A DNA stretch of 64,000 nt from Ruficoccus amylovorans (lineage in GTDB: Bacteria > Verrucomicrobiota > Verrucomicrobiia > Opitutales > Cerasicoccaceae), in assembly GCF_014230085.1 (NCBI RefSeq), contig NZ_JACHVB010000020.1, forward strand, positions 186,001 to 250,000. The letters are read 5' to 3'. The notes beneath the pieces were generated by a model that saw nothing but the letters and a program-made list of their open reading frames with translations, did no database searches and was not told the origin of the DNA. Numbering within the stretch: position 1 is the stretch's first letter; each line of letters opens with the position of its first letter. Below are positions 51,248 through 61,147 of the stretch, piece by piece. Both the position numbers and the translations under genes were made by a program.

Positions 51248-52051
51248 ATGAAAATCCTCAGTCTGCTTTTGCTGGGCCTGCTGGCGGTCACCGCCCGGGC
51301 CGAAACGCTTATCTCCGAAGTCACCGCCGTGGACGACGACGCCCTGACTTTTACCCTGGCCGACGGCAAGGAGGTCAAGGTCTCGCGCGGAGACGCCCGC
51401 ATCGGCTACGTCGGGCGCAGAATCCAGGGCCAGTTCGAAGCGGGCGACCCGCTCCCCACCCTGACCCGGATCTGGCCCGCCACGCCCGCCGACCTGGCCC
51501 GGCTCATCTCCATCGATGGCGAACTGCGCGCCGACACCAAGGCACGGGGTCGCAAGGCCTTCCGCCGCATCGGGGAACAAATGCCGCCCTTCGCCCTCTG
51601 GGACCAGGACGGGCAACTGGTCACGGACGCCTCGTTTAAGGGGCACCCGCTGGTCCTGTCGTTTATTTTCACCCGCTGCAAAATGGCCAACATGTGCCCG
51701 GCCACGACGGCCAAGATGGTCTCGCTCCAGCGTCAGGCAACCGAAGCCGGACTCGACAACGCCCGCTTTGCGCTCATCACCTTCGACCCCGAGTACGACA
51801 CGCCCGGCGTCCTCAACGAGTACGGCACCCAGCGCGGGGCGGATTTCGCCACCTTTTCCCTGCTGACCGGCCCGAAGATCGCCACTGACGACCTCATGAA
51901 GCAGTTTGGCATCCTCACCATCGAGGAGGACGGTACGATCAACCACACCGCCGCGACCATCCTCGTCGGCCCCGACGGGAGCATCCTTTACCGCAGCGAG
52001 GGGCCGGGCTGGACCGCCCAGGAGTTTCTCGACAAGCTCAAGGCCGAGTAA
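51248..52051 (+). CDS. SCO-family copper chaperone-like protein
   Basis: A 267-aa exported protein. After the signal peptide (1-18, ending TARA) is a small beta domain (ISEVTAVDDDALTFTLADGK) resembling the CusF-like copper-binding domain, then a thioredoxin-fold SCO/SenC domain. The copper ligands would be Cys144 and Cys150 and His233; the spacing CX5C (CKMANMC) is longer than the usual CX3C. Such proteins deliver copper to cytochrome oxidase or act as periplasmic thiol reductases. No cox genes are in the window. Confidence 0.85.
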   Translation: MKILSLLLLGLLAVTARAETLISEVTAVDDDALTFTLADGKEVKVSRGDARIGYVGRRIQGQFEAGDPLPTLTRIWPATPADLARLISIDGELRADTKARGRKAFRRIGEQMPPFALWDQDGQLVTDASFKGHPLVLSFIFTRCKMANMCPATTAKMVSLQRQATEAGLDNARFALITFDPEYDTPGVLNEYGTQRGADFATFSLLTGPKIATDDLMKQFGILTIEEDGTINHTAATILVGPDGSILYRSEGPGWTAQEFLDKLKAE

Positions 52052-52084
52052 ACACATAGACGTGCCCGGTCGGCGAATTTTTTG

Positions 52085-52114
52085 TTGGCAGGGGCGCGGG
52101 GGGTGGCCGATACT
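52085..52114 (+). promoter_or_regulatory. possible mutS promoter
   Basis: TTGGCA (52085-52090, five of six) and GATACT (52109-52114, four of six) are 18 bases apart. The first transcribed base would be near 52121, about five bases before the mutS ATG. Confidence 0.35.
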
Positions 52115-52125
52115 CGCGGGCTTTT

Positions 52126-54708
52126 ATGGCCAAGGCATCGAAAGAAACCCCCATGATGCAGCAGTACTGGAAGTACCGCGAAGAGATTCCCGAGGACGCG
52201 CTGCTGCTGTTCCGGCTGGGGGATTTTTATGAGATGTTCCATGCCGACGCCGAGGAAGGCGCGCGGCTGCTGGGGATCACCCTGACCAAGCGCAGCAACT
52301 ACCCGATGGCGGGCATCCCCTACCACGCCAAGGACAACTACCTGCCCAAGCTCCTGGCCGCCGGGAAAAAGGTCGCTATCGTGGACCAGATCGAGACGCC
52401 CCAGCCGGGCAAGCTCGTCAAGCGCGCCCTGACGCAGATCCTCACCCCTGGCACCCTGCTGGAGGAGAACCAGCTCGACGCGCACAAGAACCATTACCTG
52501 CTCGCGCTCAGTTCGACCAAAAAGGGCTTCCACGCCGCCTGGCTCGACCTCTCGACCGGCGATTTTCAGCTCGCCAGCGACACCGACCCGCGCCGCCTGC
52601 TGCCGATTTTCAACGCCCTCGACCCCCGCGAAATCGTCCTCCCCGAAACCATTTCCCCCGGCTGGGCGCACCGCGAAGACCTCCGCGACTGGCACGAGCA
52701 GTTTGACCGCTTTTGCCTGGAGCACCCCGTCACCTTCGTGCCCGATTTCCAGTTCGAGGGCGAGGATGGGGCCCGCGTCGTCATCGAGACGCTCGGTGTG
52801 CACAACCTCAACGGCTTTGGCCTGGACAAGGACCACCCCGCGCTCGGAGCAGCCGGGGCGCTCATTACCTACGCCACGGACAACCTCTGCGCCCCGCCGA
52901 AAAACCTGCGCCGTATCCGCGAGTACCGCAGCGGGGGCACGCTCCTGCTCGACCCGGCCACCATGCGCAACCTGGAGATTTTCAAGTCCGCCCAGGGCAC
53001 CCGCAAAGGCTCGCTGTTGGCCGCGCTCGACCGCACCGTGACCGCCGCCGGGGCCCGCCTGCTGGAGCAGTGGCTGGCTGCGCCGATCCTCGATCTGGAG
53101 GAGTTGAACCGCCGTCAGTTGACCGTGAAGGCCTTTATCGAGTCGCCCGGCGTGGCCTCGCAGCTTCAGGAAAGCTTAAAACAGGTCCGCGACATCGCCC
53201 GCATCCTCGGCCGTCTGCAGAACCGCCTGCGCAACCCCCGCGAACTGGGCGGCGTGCGCGATACACTGGACCAGCTCCCGGCCATCCGCGAATTTTTAGG
53301 CAAAATCGACGAGCCGCCCGTCACACAGTTGCTGGGCAGCGTCGGGGCTTTTGACGAGTTGCGGGACTTTCTCTCCGCCTCGCTCAACGATGAACTCCCC
53401 GGCAACCTGACCGACGGCGGCATCATCCGCAACGGCTTCGACGCCGAGTTGGACCGCCTGCGCGGCCTGACCACAGACAACAAAACCTGGATCAGCGACC
53501 TCGAACGCGACGAGCAGGAAAAAACCGGGATCAAAAACCTCAAGGTCAAGTACAACGGCGCGTTCGGCTACTTTATCGAGATCACCAAGTCGAACCTCCC
53601 GAACGTCCCCGAGCACTACATCCGCCGCCAGACGATGGTCAACGCCGAGCGCTTCGTGACCGAGGAGCTGCGCCAGAAGGAAAAGGAAATCGTCCACGCC
53701 GAGGAAAAGGCCCTCGCCCGCGAAGAGGAGCTTTTCAAGGCCGTGGTGGCGCGGATTTTGGCTGAGTCCGACGCGCTCGGCTCCACCGCGCTCGCGTTGG
53801 CCGAGATCGACTTGTTCGTGGGCTGGGCGCAGCTTGCCCGCGAGTGGGACTACTGCCGCCCCACCCTCGACGAGGGCGACCAACTCGACATTCGCCAGGG
53901 ACGCCACCCCGTGGTCGAACAGATGCTCAAGGCCGACTTACGCGGTTTTTCCACCACCCAGAGCTTCGTCCCCAACGACACCCGCCTCTCCGCTTCGGGG
54001 GAGCAGATCGCCCTCATTACCGGCCCCAACATGGCGGGTAAGTCCACTTATATCCGCCAGGTCTCCCTCATCGCGCTGATGGCGCAGGTCGGCTGCTGGG
54101 TACCTGCCGCCTCGTGCCAACTCGGGCTGGTGGACCGGATATTTTCCCGCGTCGGGGCCAGCGACGAACTGGCCCGGGGGAACTCGACCTTCATGGTCGA
54201 GATGAACGAAACGGCCAACATTCTCAACAACGCCACCCCGCGCAGCCTCATCATCCTCGATGAGATCGGCCGGGGCACCAGCACCTACGACGGGTTGAGC
54301 ATCGCCTGGAGCGTAATCGAGTTCCTCCACGGCGAGTCCGAGGCTGGCCCGCGCACGCTTTTTGCCACGCACTACCACGAGATCACTCAGCTTGAGCGCA
54401 CCCTTCCGCGCCTGCGCAACTACTCGGTCAGCGTAAAGGAGTGGGCCGATGAAATTCGCTTCCTCCACACTGTGACCGAGGGCGCGGCGGACCGCAGCTA
54501 CGGCATCCAGGTGGCGCGGCTGGCGGGCCTTCCTCCCAAGGTGATCGACCGCGCCCGCACCATCCTCAACGAGTTGGAAAACGAGGGCAACGTCCTCCAG
54601 CAAACCCTCCGCGAGCCCAACGCCCGCCCCGCCCCGAAGCCAAAACGCAAGCCTGCTGCCGACCCCGTGGCGGGCGACGACGGCGCCGGGCAGCTTGACC
54701 TGTTCTGA
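52126..54708 (+). CDS. mutS: DNA mismatch repair protein MutS
   Basis: An 860-aa MutS with all five domains. The mismatch-reading motif is FRLGDFYEMF near residue 30, and the ATPase has Walker A (TGPNMAGKSTYIRQ), Walker B (LIILDEIGRGTSTYDGLS) and the ATHYHEI His. It detects mismatches and recruits MutL. The C-terminus ends in a proline- and lysine-rich linker and GQLDLF, which matches the beta-clamp-binding consensus QLxLF. mutL is not nearby. Confidence 0.98.
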   Translation: MAKASKETPMMQQYWKYREEIPEDALLLFRLGDFYEMFHADAEEGARLLGITLTKRSNYPMAGIPYHAKDNYLPKLLAAGKKVAIVDQIETPQPGKLVKRALTQILTPGTLLEENQLDAHKNHYLLALSSTKKGFHAAWLDLSTGDFQLASDTDPRRLLPIFNALDPREIVLPETISPGWAHREDLRDWHEQFDRFCLEHPVTFVPDFQFEGEDGARVVIETLGVHNLNGFGLDKDHPALGAAGALITYATDNLCAPPKNLRRIREYRSGGTLLLDPATMRNLEIFKSAQGTRKGSLLAALDRTVTAAGARLLEQWLAAPILDLEELNRRQLTVKAFIESPGVASQLQESLKQVRDIARILGRLQNRLRNPRELGGVRDTLDQLPAIREFLGKIDEPPVTQLLGSVGAFDELRDFLSASLNDELPGNLTDGGIIRNGFDAELDRLRGLTTDNKTWISDLERDEQEKTGIKNLKVKYNGAFGYFIEITKSNLPNVPEHYIRRQTMVNAERFVTEELRQKEKEIVHAEEKALAREEELFKAVVARILAESDALGSTALALAEIDLFVGWAQLAREWDYCRPTLDEGDQLDIRQGRHPVVEQMLKADLRGFSTTQSFVPNDTRLSASGEQIALITGPNMAGKSTYIRQVSLIALMAQVGCWVPAASCQLGLVDRIFSRVGASDELARGNSTFMVEMNETANILNNATPRSLIILDEIGRGTSTYDGLSIAWSVIEFLHGESEAGPRTLFATHYHEITQLERTLPRLRNYSVSVKEWADEIRFLHTVTEGAADRSYGIQVARLAGLPPKVIDRARTILNELENEGNVLQQTLREPNARPAPKPKRKPAADPVAGDDGAGQLDLF

Positions 54709-54798
54709 GTCGTCACCGGCTGAATTAAGGGGAATTTTTCCTGCATCGGGGGGAAATCCGGTTTGCCCAGCAGACGGTTTCCCTGCTAGCAAAGCGTC

Positions 54799-55581
54799 AT
54801 GAAAGCTCTGCTCGCGCTCGCGTTTCTGCTCAACATCTCCCCCTTTCAGGAAGCGGAGATGACCCAGTACTCCACCATCGACGCCTTTCTCTCCGGCGTT
54901 TACACCGGCGAACTCACCGTGGGCGAGTTGCGCCAGCACGGCGATTTTGGTATCGGGACTTTCGACTACATCGACGGCGAGCTTTTCATGCTGAACGGAG
55001 AGGTCTTCCAAATCCCGGCCTTGGGCAATGCACATAAAGCCGCGGATGAAATGACCATCCCCTTCGCCAGCTTCTGCACCTTTAAGCCGACCAAAACCGC
55101 CGGCCTTAACGGTCCCGCCGATGCCAAAGCTGTCCGCCAGATGATCGAACAGCGGATGTTTTCCAGGACGAACATTTTCTACGCGGTCAAGATCGACGGT
55201 ACGTTTAGCGAAGTCGTCGCCCGCGCACCGCGCAAGCTCAGCTCTCCCAACGCGGCCATCAGCGAGATTACGGACAAGCAGTCGGTCTTCACCTTCCAAA
55301 ACATCGAAGGCACCATGATCGGCTTCTGGTGCCCCAAATACATCAACGGGATCAACGTCGGCGGCTGGCACATGCATTTTCTCTCCCGCGACAAGACGCG
55401 CGGCGGCCACGTGCTCGATTACAAGATCGGCCAGGTCGATGTCGCCGTGATGGACATGATGAACTTTAAGGTCATCCTCCCGCGCGAGGCCAGCTACTAC
55501 CAGGCCGACCTCAACCTCGACCGGGCCGAAATCCGCACCCGTCTGGAAACCTCCGGCTACGGCCCCCGCCAGCACGAATAG
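54799..55581 (+). CDS. alpha-acetolactate decarboxylase
   Basis: A 260-aa acetolactate decarboxylase (BudA/AlsD family). The metal-binding motif GWHMHFLSRDKTRGGHVLDY with three His is intact, and TIDAFLSGVYTGELTVGEL and GTFDYIDGELFMLNG mark the N-terminal domain. It converts 2-acetolactate to acetoin, diverting pyruvate carbon to a neutral product. The N-terminus (MKALLALAFLLNISPF) is hydrophobic and could be a weak export signal, as known for some members. No acetolactate synthase gene adjoins it. Confidence 0.95.
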   Translation: MKALLALAFLLNISPFQEAEMTQYSTIDAFLSGVYTGELTVGELRQHGDFGIGTFDYIDGELFMLNGEVFQIPALGNAHKAADEMTIPFASFCTFKPTKTAGLNGPADAKAVRQMIEQRMFSRTNIFYAVKIDGTFSEVVARAPRKLSSPNAAISEITDKQSVFTFQNIEGTMIGFWCPKYINGINVGGWHMHFLSRDKTRGGHVLDYKIGQVDVAVMDMMNFKVILPREASYYQADLNLDRAEIRTRLETSGYGPRQHE

Positions 55582-55621
55582 CCCCCCGCTCGCAAGTTTT
55601 CCGTCGCAGCGGAGATTTTTG

Positions 55622-55652
55622 TTTTTCACCGCAGAGGCGCAAAGACGCAGAG
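55622..55652 (+). repeat. isolated core motif of the CTAG-ended element
   Basis: The motif GCAGAGGCGCAAAGACGCAG, preceded by TTTTTCACC, occurs here without the terminal inverted repeats. The same motif is found inverted at 57115-57144. Confidence 0.7.
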
Positions 55653-55708
55653 CGCAAACGTGGGCAAATTTCGTCCCTGGATGGGAGCATCAATAAGAAG
55701 AGGTTGCC

Positions 55709-55735
55709 CGCGAAGTCACGCGAAGGAGCGCGAAG
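55709..55735. repeat. 10-bp periodic repeat CGCGAAG, three units
   Basis: CGCGAAG three times at 10-base spacing, separated by TCA and GAG, nearly the same as at 39098-39124. Confidence 0.6.
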
Positions 55736-55890
55736 TAAGGCCACTGGCAAGCCCACAAAAGATTCCCCCCCTCGCAAGACCTTTGCGTCTTTGCGCCTTT
55801 GTGGTAAATCCAGCTCTTCACCTCCGGGGACAGGCCAGCCGCAGCCAATGCCTCCGCCCGCGCACCGGAAGCCTGGCCCGGCAAAGATAG

Positions 55891-56847
<957 letters not shown>

Positions 56848-56868
56848 GCACCATCAACAATCGTCCGC

Positions 56869-57051
56869 ATGAAAATACCCGCATTAATGTTTGGTTTCGG
56901 TGCCCTCTATTTCGCTCTCACCGTCTATTGTGCCTACATCGGCGATTATGGCAGAGCTATCCTCATCTCAATTCCCACCAACGTGTTCCTGACTGTAGGG
57001 CTGGTGGTAATCTATGTTGATCGAAAGCTTAAGAAGCCCCAACAGGACTAA
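56869..57051 (+). CDS. small two-span membrane protein, 60 aa
   Basis: A 60-aa protein with two hydrophobic segments (IPALMFGFGALYFALTVYCA and AILISIPTNVFLTVGLVVIY) joined by a short loop and ending in a basic tail (DRKLKKPQQD). It lies between hemF and hemE on the same strand, 21 bases after hemF. Function unknown. Its AT content is higher than that of its neighbours. Confidence 0.65.
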   Translation: MKIPALMFGFGALYFALTVYCAYIGDYGRAILISIPTNVFLTVGLVVIYVDRKLKKPQQD

Positions 57052-57114
57052 ACTACTCATACCTAAAGACCTTCAAAACAACCACCAACACAGCTGCCGC
57101 TCGTCCTTTTCCCC

Positions 57115-57144
57115 CTCTGCGTCTTTGCGCCTCTGCGGTAAAAA
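57115..57144 (-). repeat. isolated core motif, inverted
   Basis: CTCTGCGTCTTTGCGCCTCT and following bases are the reverse complement of the core motif of the CTAG-ended element. It lies 38 bases before the hemE start codon and lacks the terminal repeats. Confidence 0.65.
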
Positions 57145-57181
57145 CACCTCTTTCCACTTCGTATCCATTTTCCACGACACC

Positions 57182-58207
57182 ATGACCTCACGCGAACGTT
57201 TTCTCGCCGCCGTCCGGGGCGAAGTCCTCGACCGCCCGCCCATGTGGCTGATGCGCCAGGCCGGGCGTTACCTGCCCGAGTACCGCGCGCTCAAGCAGAA
57301 GCACGACTTCCTCACGCTGGCCAAGACGCCCGCGCTCGCCACCGAAGTCACGCTCCAGCCGATCCGTCGCTACGGCTTCGACGCGGCCATTATTTTTTCC
57401 GACATCCTCGTCATCCCCGAAGCCATGGGGCAGCCCTACCATTTCCGCGATCAGGGCGGGATCGGGATGGACTACGCGTTGGAGACCGCCGCGCAGATCG
57501 ACGCCCTCACCCCCGAGGCCGTGCGCGAACGCCTCAACTACGTGGCTCAGGCCCTGCGCCAGACCCGCGCCGAACTCGGCCCCGACCACGCGCTGCTGGG
57601 CTTCGGCGGCTCGCCCTGGACCCTGGCCGCGTACATGATCGAGGGCGGCTCGGCCGAGGGCTTCCCGAAGCTGCTCGCCCTCTTGGAGCACGAGCCCGTG
57701 CTCTTTGGCCGCCTGATGGAAAAGCTCTGCGCCGCGCTCGCCGAGTATTTCCAGATGCAGATCGAAGCCGGAGCCGACGCGATCCAGATTTTTGACAGTT
57801 GGGCGGCGCTGGCCCCGCAGGGGCGTTACGAGGAGGTATCCGTGCGGTGGATATGCGAGTTGATCCGGGCGCTGCCGGCGGACTTCCCCGTCATCCTCTA
57901 CGCCAAGGGCCGGGCGCACGAGCGCGACGCCCTCGTCTCCAGCGGGGCCGCCGTGCTCAGCCTGGACTGGACGGTGAACCTGCCCCGCTACCGCGACGGC
58001 CTGGCAAACCCGCCCGCGCTTCAGGGGAATCTCGACCCGGCCATCCTTGACACGACGGAGGAGGCCACCCGCTCCGCCGTGGGCGCGTTGCTGGAGTCGA
58101 TGCGCGGTCAGGGCGGCTACATTTTTAACCTCGGGCACGGCATCCACCCGCAGGCAAAGGTTGAAAACGTGGCCGCGCTCGTCGATACTGTAAAATCCTT
58201 CCGATGA
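57182..58207 (+). CDS. hemE: uroporphyrinogen decarboxylase HemE
   Basis: A 341-aa HemE. The N-terminal signature RPPMWLMRQAGRYLPEYR and FDAAIIFSDILVIPEAMG are diagnostic, with the second signature GFGGSPWTLAAYMIEGG. It decarboxylates the four acetate side chains of uroporphyrinogen III to give coproporphyrinogen III. The ATG at 57182 begins the conserved domain; the frame is open further upstream across an interspersed repeat, which is not part of the protein. The end overlaps hemN by four bases (ATGA). Confidence 0.97.
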   Translation: MTSRERFLAAVRGEVLDRPPMWLMRQAGRYLPEYRALKQKHDFLTLAKTPALATEVTLQPIRRYGFDAAIIFSDILVIPEAMGQPYHFRDQGGIGMDYALETAAQIDALTPEAVRERLNYVAQALRQTRAELGPDHALLGFGGSPWTLAAYMIEGGSAEGFPKLLALLEHEPVLFGRLMEKLCAALAEYFQMQIEAGADAIQIFDSWAALAPQGRYEEVSVRWICELIRALPADFPVILYAKGRAHERDALVSSGAAVLSLDWTVNLPRYRDGLANPPALQGNLDPAILDTTEEATRSAVGALLESMRGQGGYIFNLGHGIHPQAKVENVAALVDTVKSFR

Positions 58208-59568
58208 GCACGACCGCCTTTCCCGCCGACGACCTGATCCGTAAATACAACCGGCCCGGCCCCCGCTACACCTCCTACCCGCCCGCCACACAGTTCTCGC
58301 CGGAGGTTTCGCGGGAGGCCCTGCTCGACGAAGTCCGCTCCGGCACCGGCCCCCTCTCGCTCTACCTGCACCTGCCCTTTTGCGAAAGCCTGTGCTGGTT
58401 CTGCGGCTGCCACACGATCACGACGACGAACAACTCCCGTGCCGATGCCTATCTGGACGACCTGGAGCGCGAGCTGGCACTGTTCACGCCGCTGTTGCAA
58501 GCGGGCCGACGCGCCGGGCAACTCCACTTCGGCGGGGGCACCCCGAACTTTCTCACCCCGGCGCAACTTGACCGCCTCGGGCAAATACTGCGGGCGCGTT
58601 TTGAGTTCGAGCCGCAGGCCGAGTGCAGCGTGGAGCTTGACCCGCGCCGCCTGACCCGCGAGCACGTCGAGGCGTTTGCCCGCATGGGCGTGCGCCGGGC
58701 CTCCTTTGGCGTGCAGGACTGCGACCCGCAGGTGCAGGAGGCCATCCACCGCGTCCAGTCCGTTGGGACAAACCGCCAGTGCGTCGGCTTTCTGCGCGAG
58801 GCCGGGTTTACCTCGCTCAATATCGACCTCATCTACGGCCTGCCGCACCAGAGCCCCGAATCCTTTAAAAAGACCCTCGACGAAGTGCTTGCGCTGGAGC
58901 CGGAGCGCTTCGCTATCTTCAACTACGCGCACGTTCCCTGGATCAAGCCCGCGCAGAAGCTCCTCGAACGCGCCGGGCTGCCCTCTCCGCAGACCAAGCT
59001 CGCCCTGCTGCGCCTGATCGTGGAGACACTGACCGGGGCCGGGTACGTCTATATCGGGATGGACCACTTCGCCCGCGCTGACGACGAACTGGCCGTGGCC
59101 CAGCGCGCGGGCACGCTCCAGCGGAATTTCCAGGGCTACAGCACCCGCGCCGGGCTCGACATCTGCGGCTTCGGGCTGTCCTCGATTTCCCAGACCGCGG
59201 GCAGTTACCGCCAGAACCTCAAGGCGATGGCCGATTATTCCGCCAAACTAGCCGCCGGGGAACTGCCGCTGGAGCGCGGCTACCTGCTGAGCGGCGAGGA
59301 CCGGCTGCGGCGCGAAGTCATCACCCGCCTGATGTGCGACATGGGGCTCGACTTCACCACCTTCGGGGAAAGGCACGGCGTGTGTTTTACCGAAAAATTC
59401 GCTGACGCGCTGGCGCAACTCGCCCCCATGCAGGCCGACGGGCTGGTCGAGCTTGGGCCGGACTCCCTGCGGGTTACACCGACCGGGCGCTTTTTCATCC
59501 GTAACCTCGCGATGTGCTTCGACGCCACGTTACAGTCCTGTGAAAATCGTTACTCAAAGACGGTTTAG
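58204..59568 (+). CDS. hemN: oxygen-independent coproporphyrinogen III oxidase HemN
   Basis: A 454-aa radical SAM enzyme. The cluster motif CESLCWFCGCHT has the CX3CX2CXC pattern of true HemN rather than the HemW chaperone, and HLPFCESL, FGGGTPNFL and YGLPHQSPESF support this. The C-terminal HemN domain (LRREVITRLMCDMGLD) is present. It makes protoporphyrinogen IX without O2. It is translationally coupled to hemE and followed by hemY. Confidence 0.97.
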   Translation: MSTTAFPADDLIRKYNRPGPRYTSYPPATQFSPEVSREALLDEVRSGTGPLSLYLHLPFCESLCWFCGCHTITTTNNSRADAYLDDLERELALFTPLLQAGRRAGQLHFGGGTPNFLTPAQLDRLGQILRARFEFEPQAECSVELDPRRLTREHVEAFARMGVRRASFGVQDCDPQVQEAIHRVQSVGTNRQCVGFLREAGFTSLNIDLIYGLPHQSPESFKKTLDEVLALEPERFAIFNYAHVPWIKPAQKLLERAGLPSPQTKLALLRLIVETLTGAGYVYIGMDHFARADDELAVAQRAGTLQRNFQGYSTRAGLDICGFGLSSISQTAGSYRQNLKAMADYSAKLAAGELPLERGYLLSGEDRLRREVITRLMCDMGLDFTTFGERHGVCFTEKFADALAQLAPMQADGLVELGPDSLRVTPTGRFFIRNLAMCFDATLQSCENRYSKTV

Positions 59569-59618
59569 CCGAAGCCGGGGCTTCCCATTTGGATAAACAC
59601 AGCCTAGACTCCCTCCCT

Positions 59619-60971
59619 ATGAAGTCTGCCGTTGTGATTGGAGCCGGTGTCACCGGTCTCGCCGCCGCCACCACCCTGAAAAAGGCCGGATACGAAGTCG
59701 TCCTGCTGGAAAAGCACGACCGCACCGGAGGCTGCATCCACACCGTCCACCAGGACGGCTACCTGGTCGAGACGGGACCGAATTCGATGATGGTTAACAA
59801 TCTGCAGGCCGCCATGCTGATGGGCGAAATCGGCCTGGCCGACGAACTTCTCCTCCCTTCCGACCTCTCTAAAAATCGCTATATCTTCAAGGAAGGCGAC
59901 ATGGTGACTGTCCCCGGCGGCCCCATGAAGTTCATGAAAAGCGCCCTGCTCTCCGGCGGCGGCAAGCTGCGGCTACTCAAGGAACCCTTTATCAAAAAGC
60001 CGGACAACCTGGCCGAGGAGTCGCTGGCCAACTTCATCCTGCGCCGACTGGGCAAGGAAGTGCTCGACTTCGTCGCCGAGCCGCTGGTTTCGGGGATTTT
60101 CGCGGGCGACCCCAAGCGCCTCTCCGCCAAGCACGCCTTTCCGCAGGTGACAGAGCTTGAGCAACAACACGGTTCACTCCTGCGGGGCGCGATCAAGGGT
60201 GCCAAGGCCAAACCGCCCGGCAGCTTCAAGGCCGTCATGGCCACCTTCCGCAACGGGATGCAGTCGCTCACAGACAAGCTCGCCGCGCAACTCGGCGACT
60301 CGCTCGTGCTCAACGCAACCGTGAAAGAAATCTCCCACCGGGGCCGCTGGCAAGTCTCCTGGGAGGCCAACGGCGAGATCCGCACCACCGAGGCTAACAC
60401 CGTCGTCATCGCCGTCCCGGCCTATGTCGTACGCGACCTTCCTCTGCCCCGCGACGTGCTCGACACCCTTTTCGACCTCCATGAGATCCCCTACCCGCCG
60501 CTGACCTCGATCTCCGTCGGCTACCGCCGCGAGCAGATCCAGCACTCGCTGGAGGGCTTCGGCGTGCTCGTGCCCGGCGTCGAAGAGCGCAAGGTGCTCG
60601 GCGTGCTTTTCCCCTCCTCGGTCTATGCCGGGCGCGCCCCCGAAGGCCATGTCCTGCTGACTGTCTTCATCGGCGGTATGCGCCAGCCGGCCCTGGCCAC
60701 CCTCGACGAGCAGGAACACCTTGACCTGGTTAAATCCGAACTCAAGGCCATCCTCGGCGCCACCGGCGACCCGGCCTTTGTCCATCGCACGCTCTGGCGC
60801 AAGGCCATCCCGCAGTACAATGTCGGGCATGGCGACTTCCTGGCCATGATCGAAAAGGCTGAGGGCGACCATCCTGGCCTCCACCTGGCGGGCAACTACC
60901 GCAGCGGTATCTCTGTCGGCCAGTGCCTCGCCAACGGCATCGAGTTGGCGAAGAAAATCGCCAGCGCCTGA
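59619..60971 (+). CDS. hemY: protoporphyrinogen oxidase (HemY/HemG type)
   Basis: A 450-aa FAD-dependent oxidase. The dinucleotide fold begins AVVIGAGVTGLAAATTLKKA, continues with LEKHDRTGGCIHTVHQDGYL and the FAD-binding end PGLHLAGNYRSGISVGQCLANG. It converts protoporphyrinogen IX to protoporphyrin IX with O2. The ATG at 59619 is chosen; a TTG at 59589 is in frame. TAGACT at 59605-59610 could be a -10 with a very short leader. The final ferrochelatase gene is not in the window. Confidence 0.95.
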   Translation: MKSAVVIGAGVTGLAAATTLKKAGYEVVLLEKHDRTGGCIHTVHQDGYLVETGPNSMMVNNLQAAMLMGEIGLADELLLPSDLSKNRYIFKEGDMVTVPGGPMKFMKSALLSGGGKLRLLKEPFIKKPDNLAEESLANFILRRLGKEVLDFVAEPLVSGIFAGDPKRLSAKHAFPQVTELEQQHGSLLRGAIKGAKAKPPGSFKAVMATFRNGMQSLTDKLAAQLGDSLVLNATVKEISHRGRWQVSWEANGEIRTTEANTVVIAVPAYVVRDLPLPRDVLDTLFDLHEIPYPPLTSISVGYRREQIQHSLEGFGVLVPGVEERKVLGVLFPSSVYAGRAPEGHVLLTVFIGGMRQPALATLDEQEHLDLVKSELKAILGATGDPAFVHRTLWRKAIPQYNVGHGDFLAMIEKAEGDHPGLHLAGNYRSGISVGQCLANGIELAKKIASA

Positions 60972-61147
60972 GCCGGCCTCCTGCTCCGCACCGGCGCCCT
61001 TTCTGACCGCACGGAGCGCCTCTTCGCAGTCGGTGAACCCCTGTGCAGGCACACCCTGATACGGTTCGCCCGGCGGCAGCTTTTCCTTTTCCAGAGTTGT
61101 CTTGGCGGCTAAAATGGGCTTTTGTATCCCATTAGCCCCTTTCAAAA

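Noticed and set aside
61095-61140. Attenuator or leader hairpin before ilvD
   Set aside because: GGCTAAAATGGG and CCCATTAGCC pair only with a two-base bulge. There is no branched-chain-rich leader peptide and no alternative stem.
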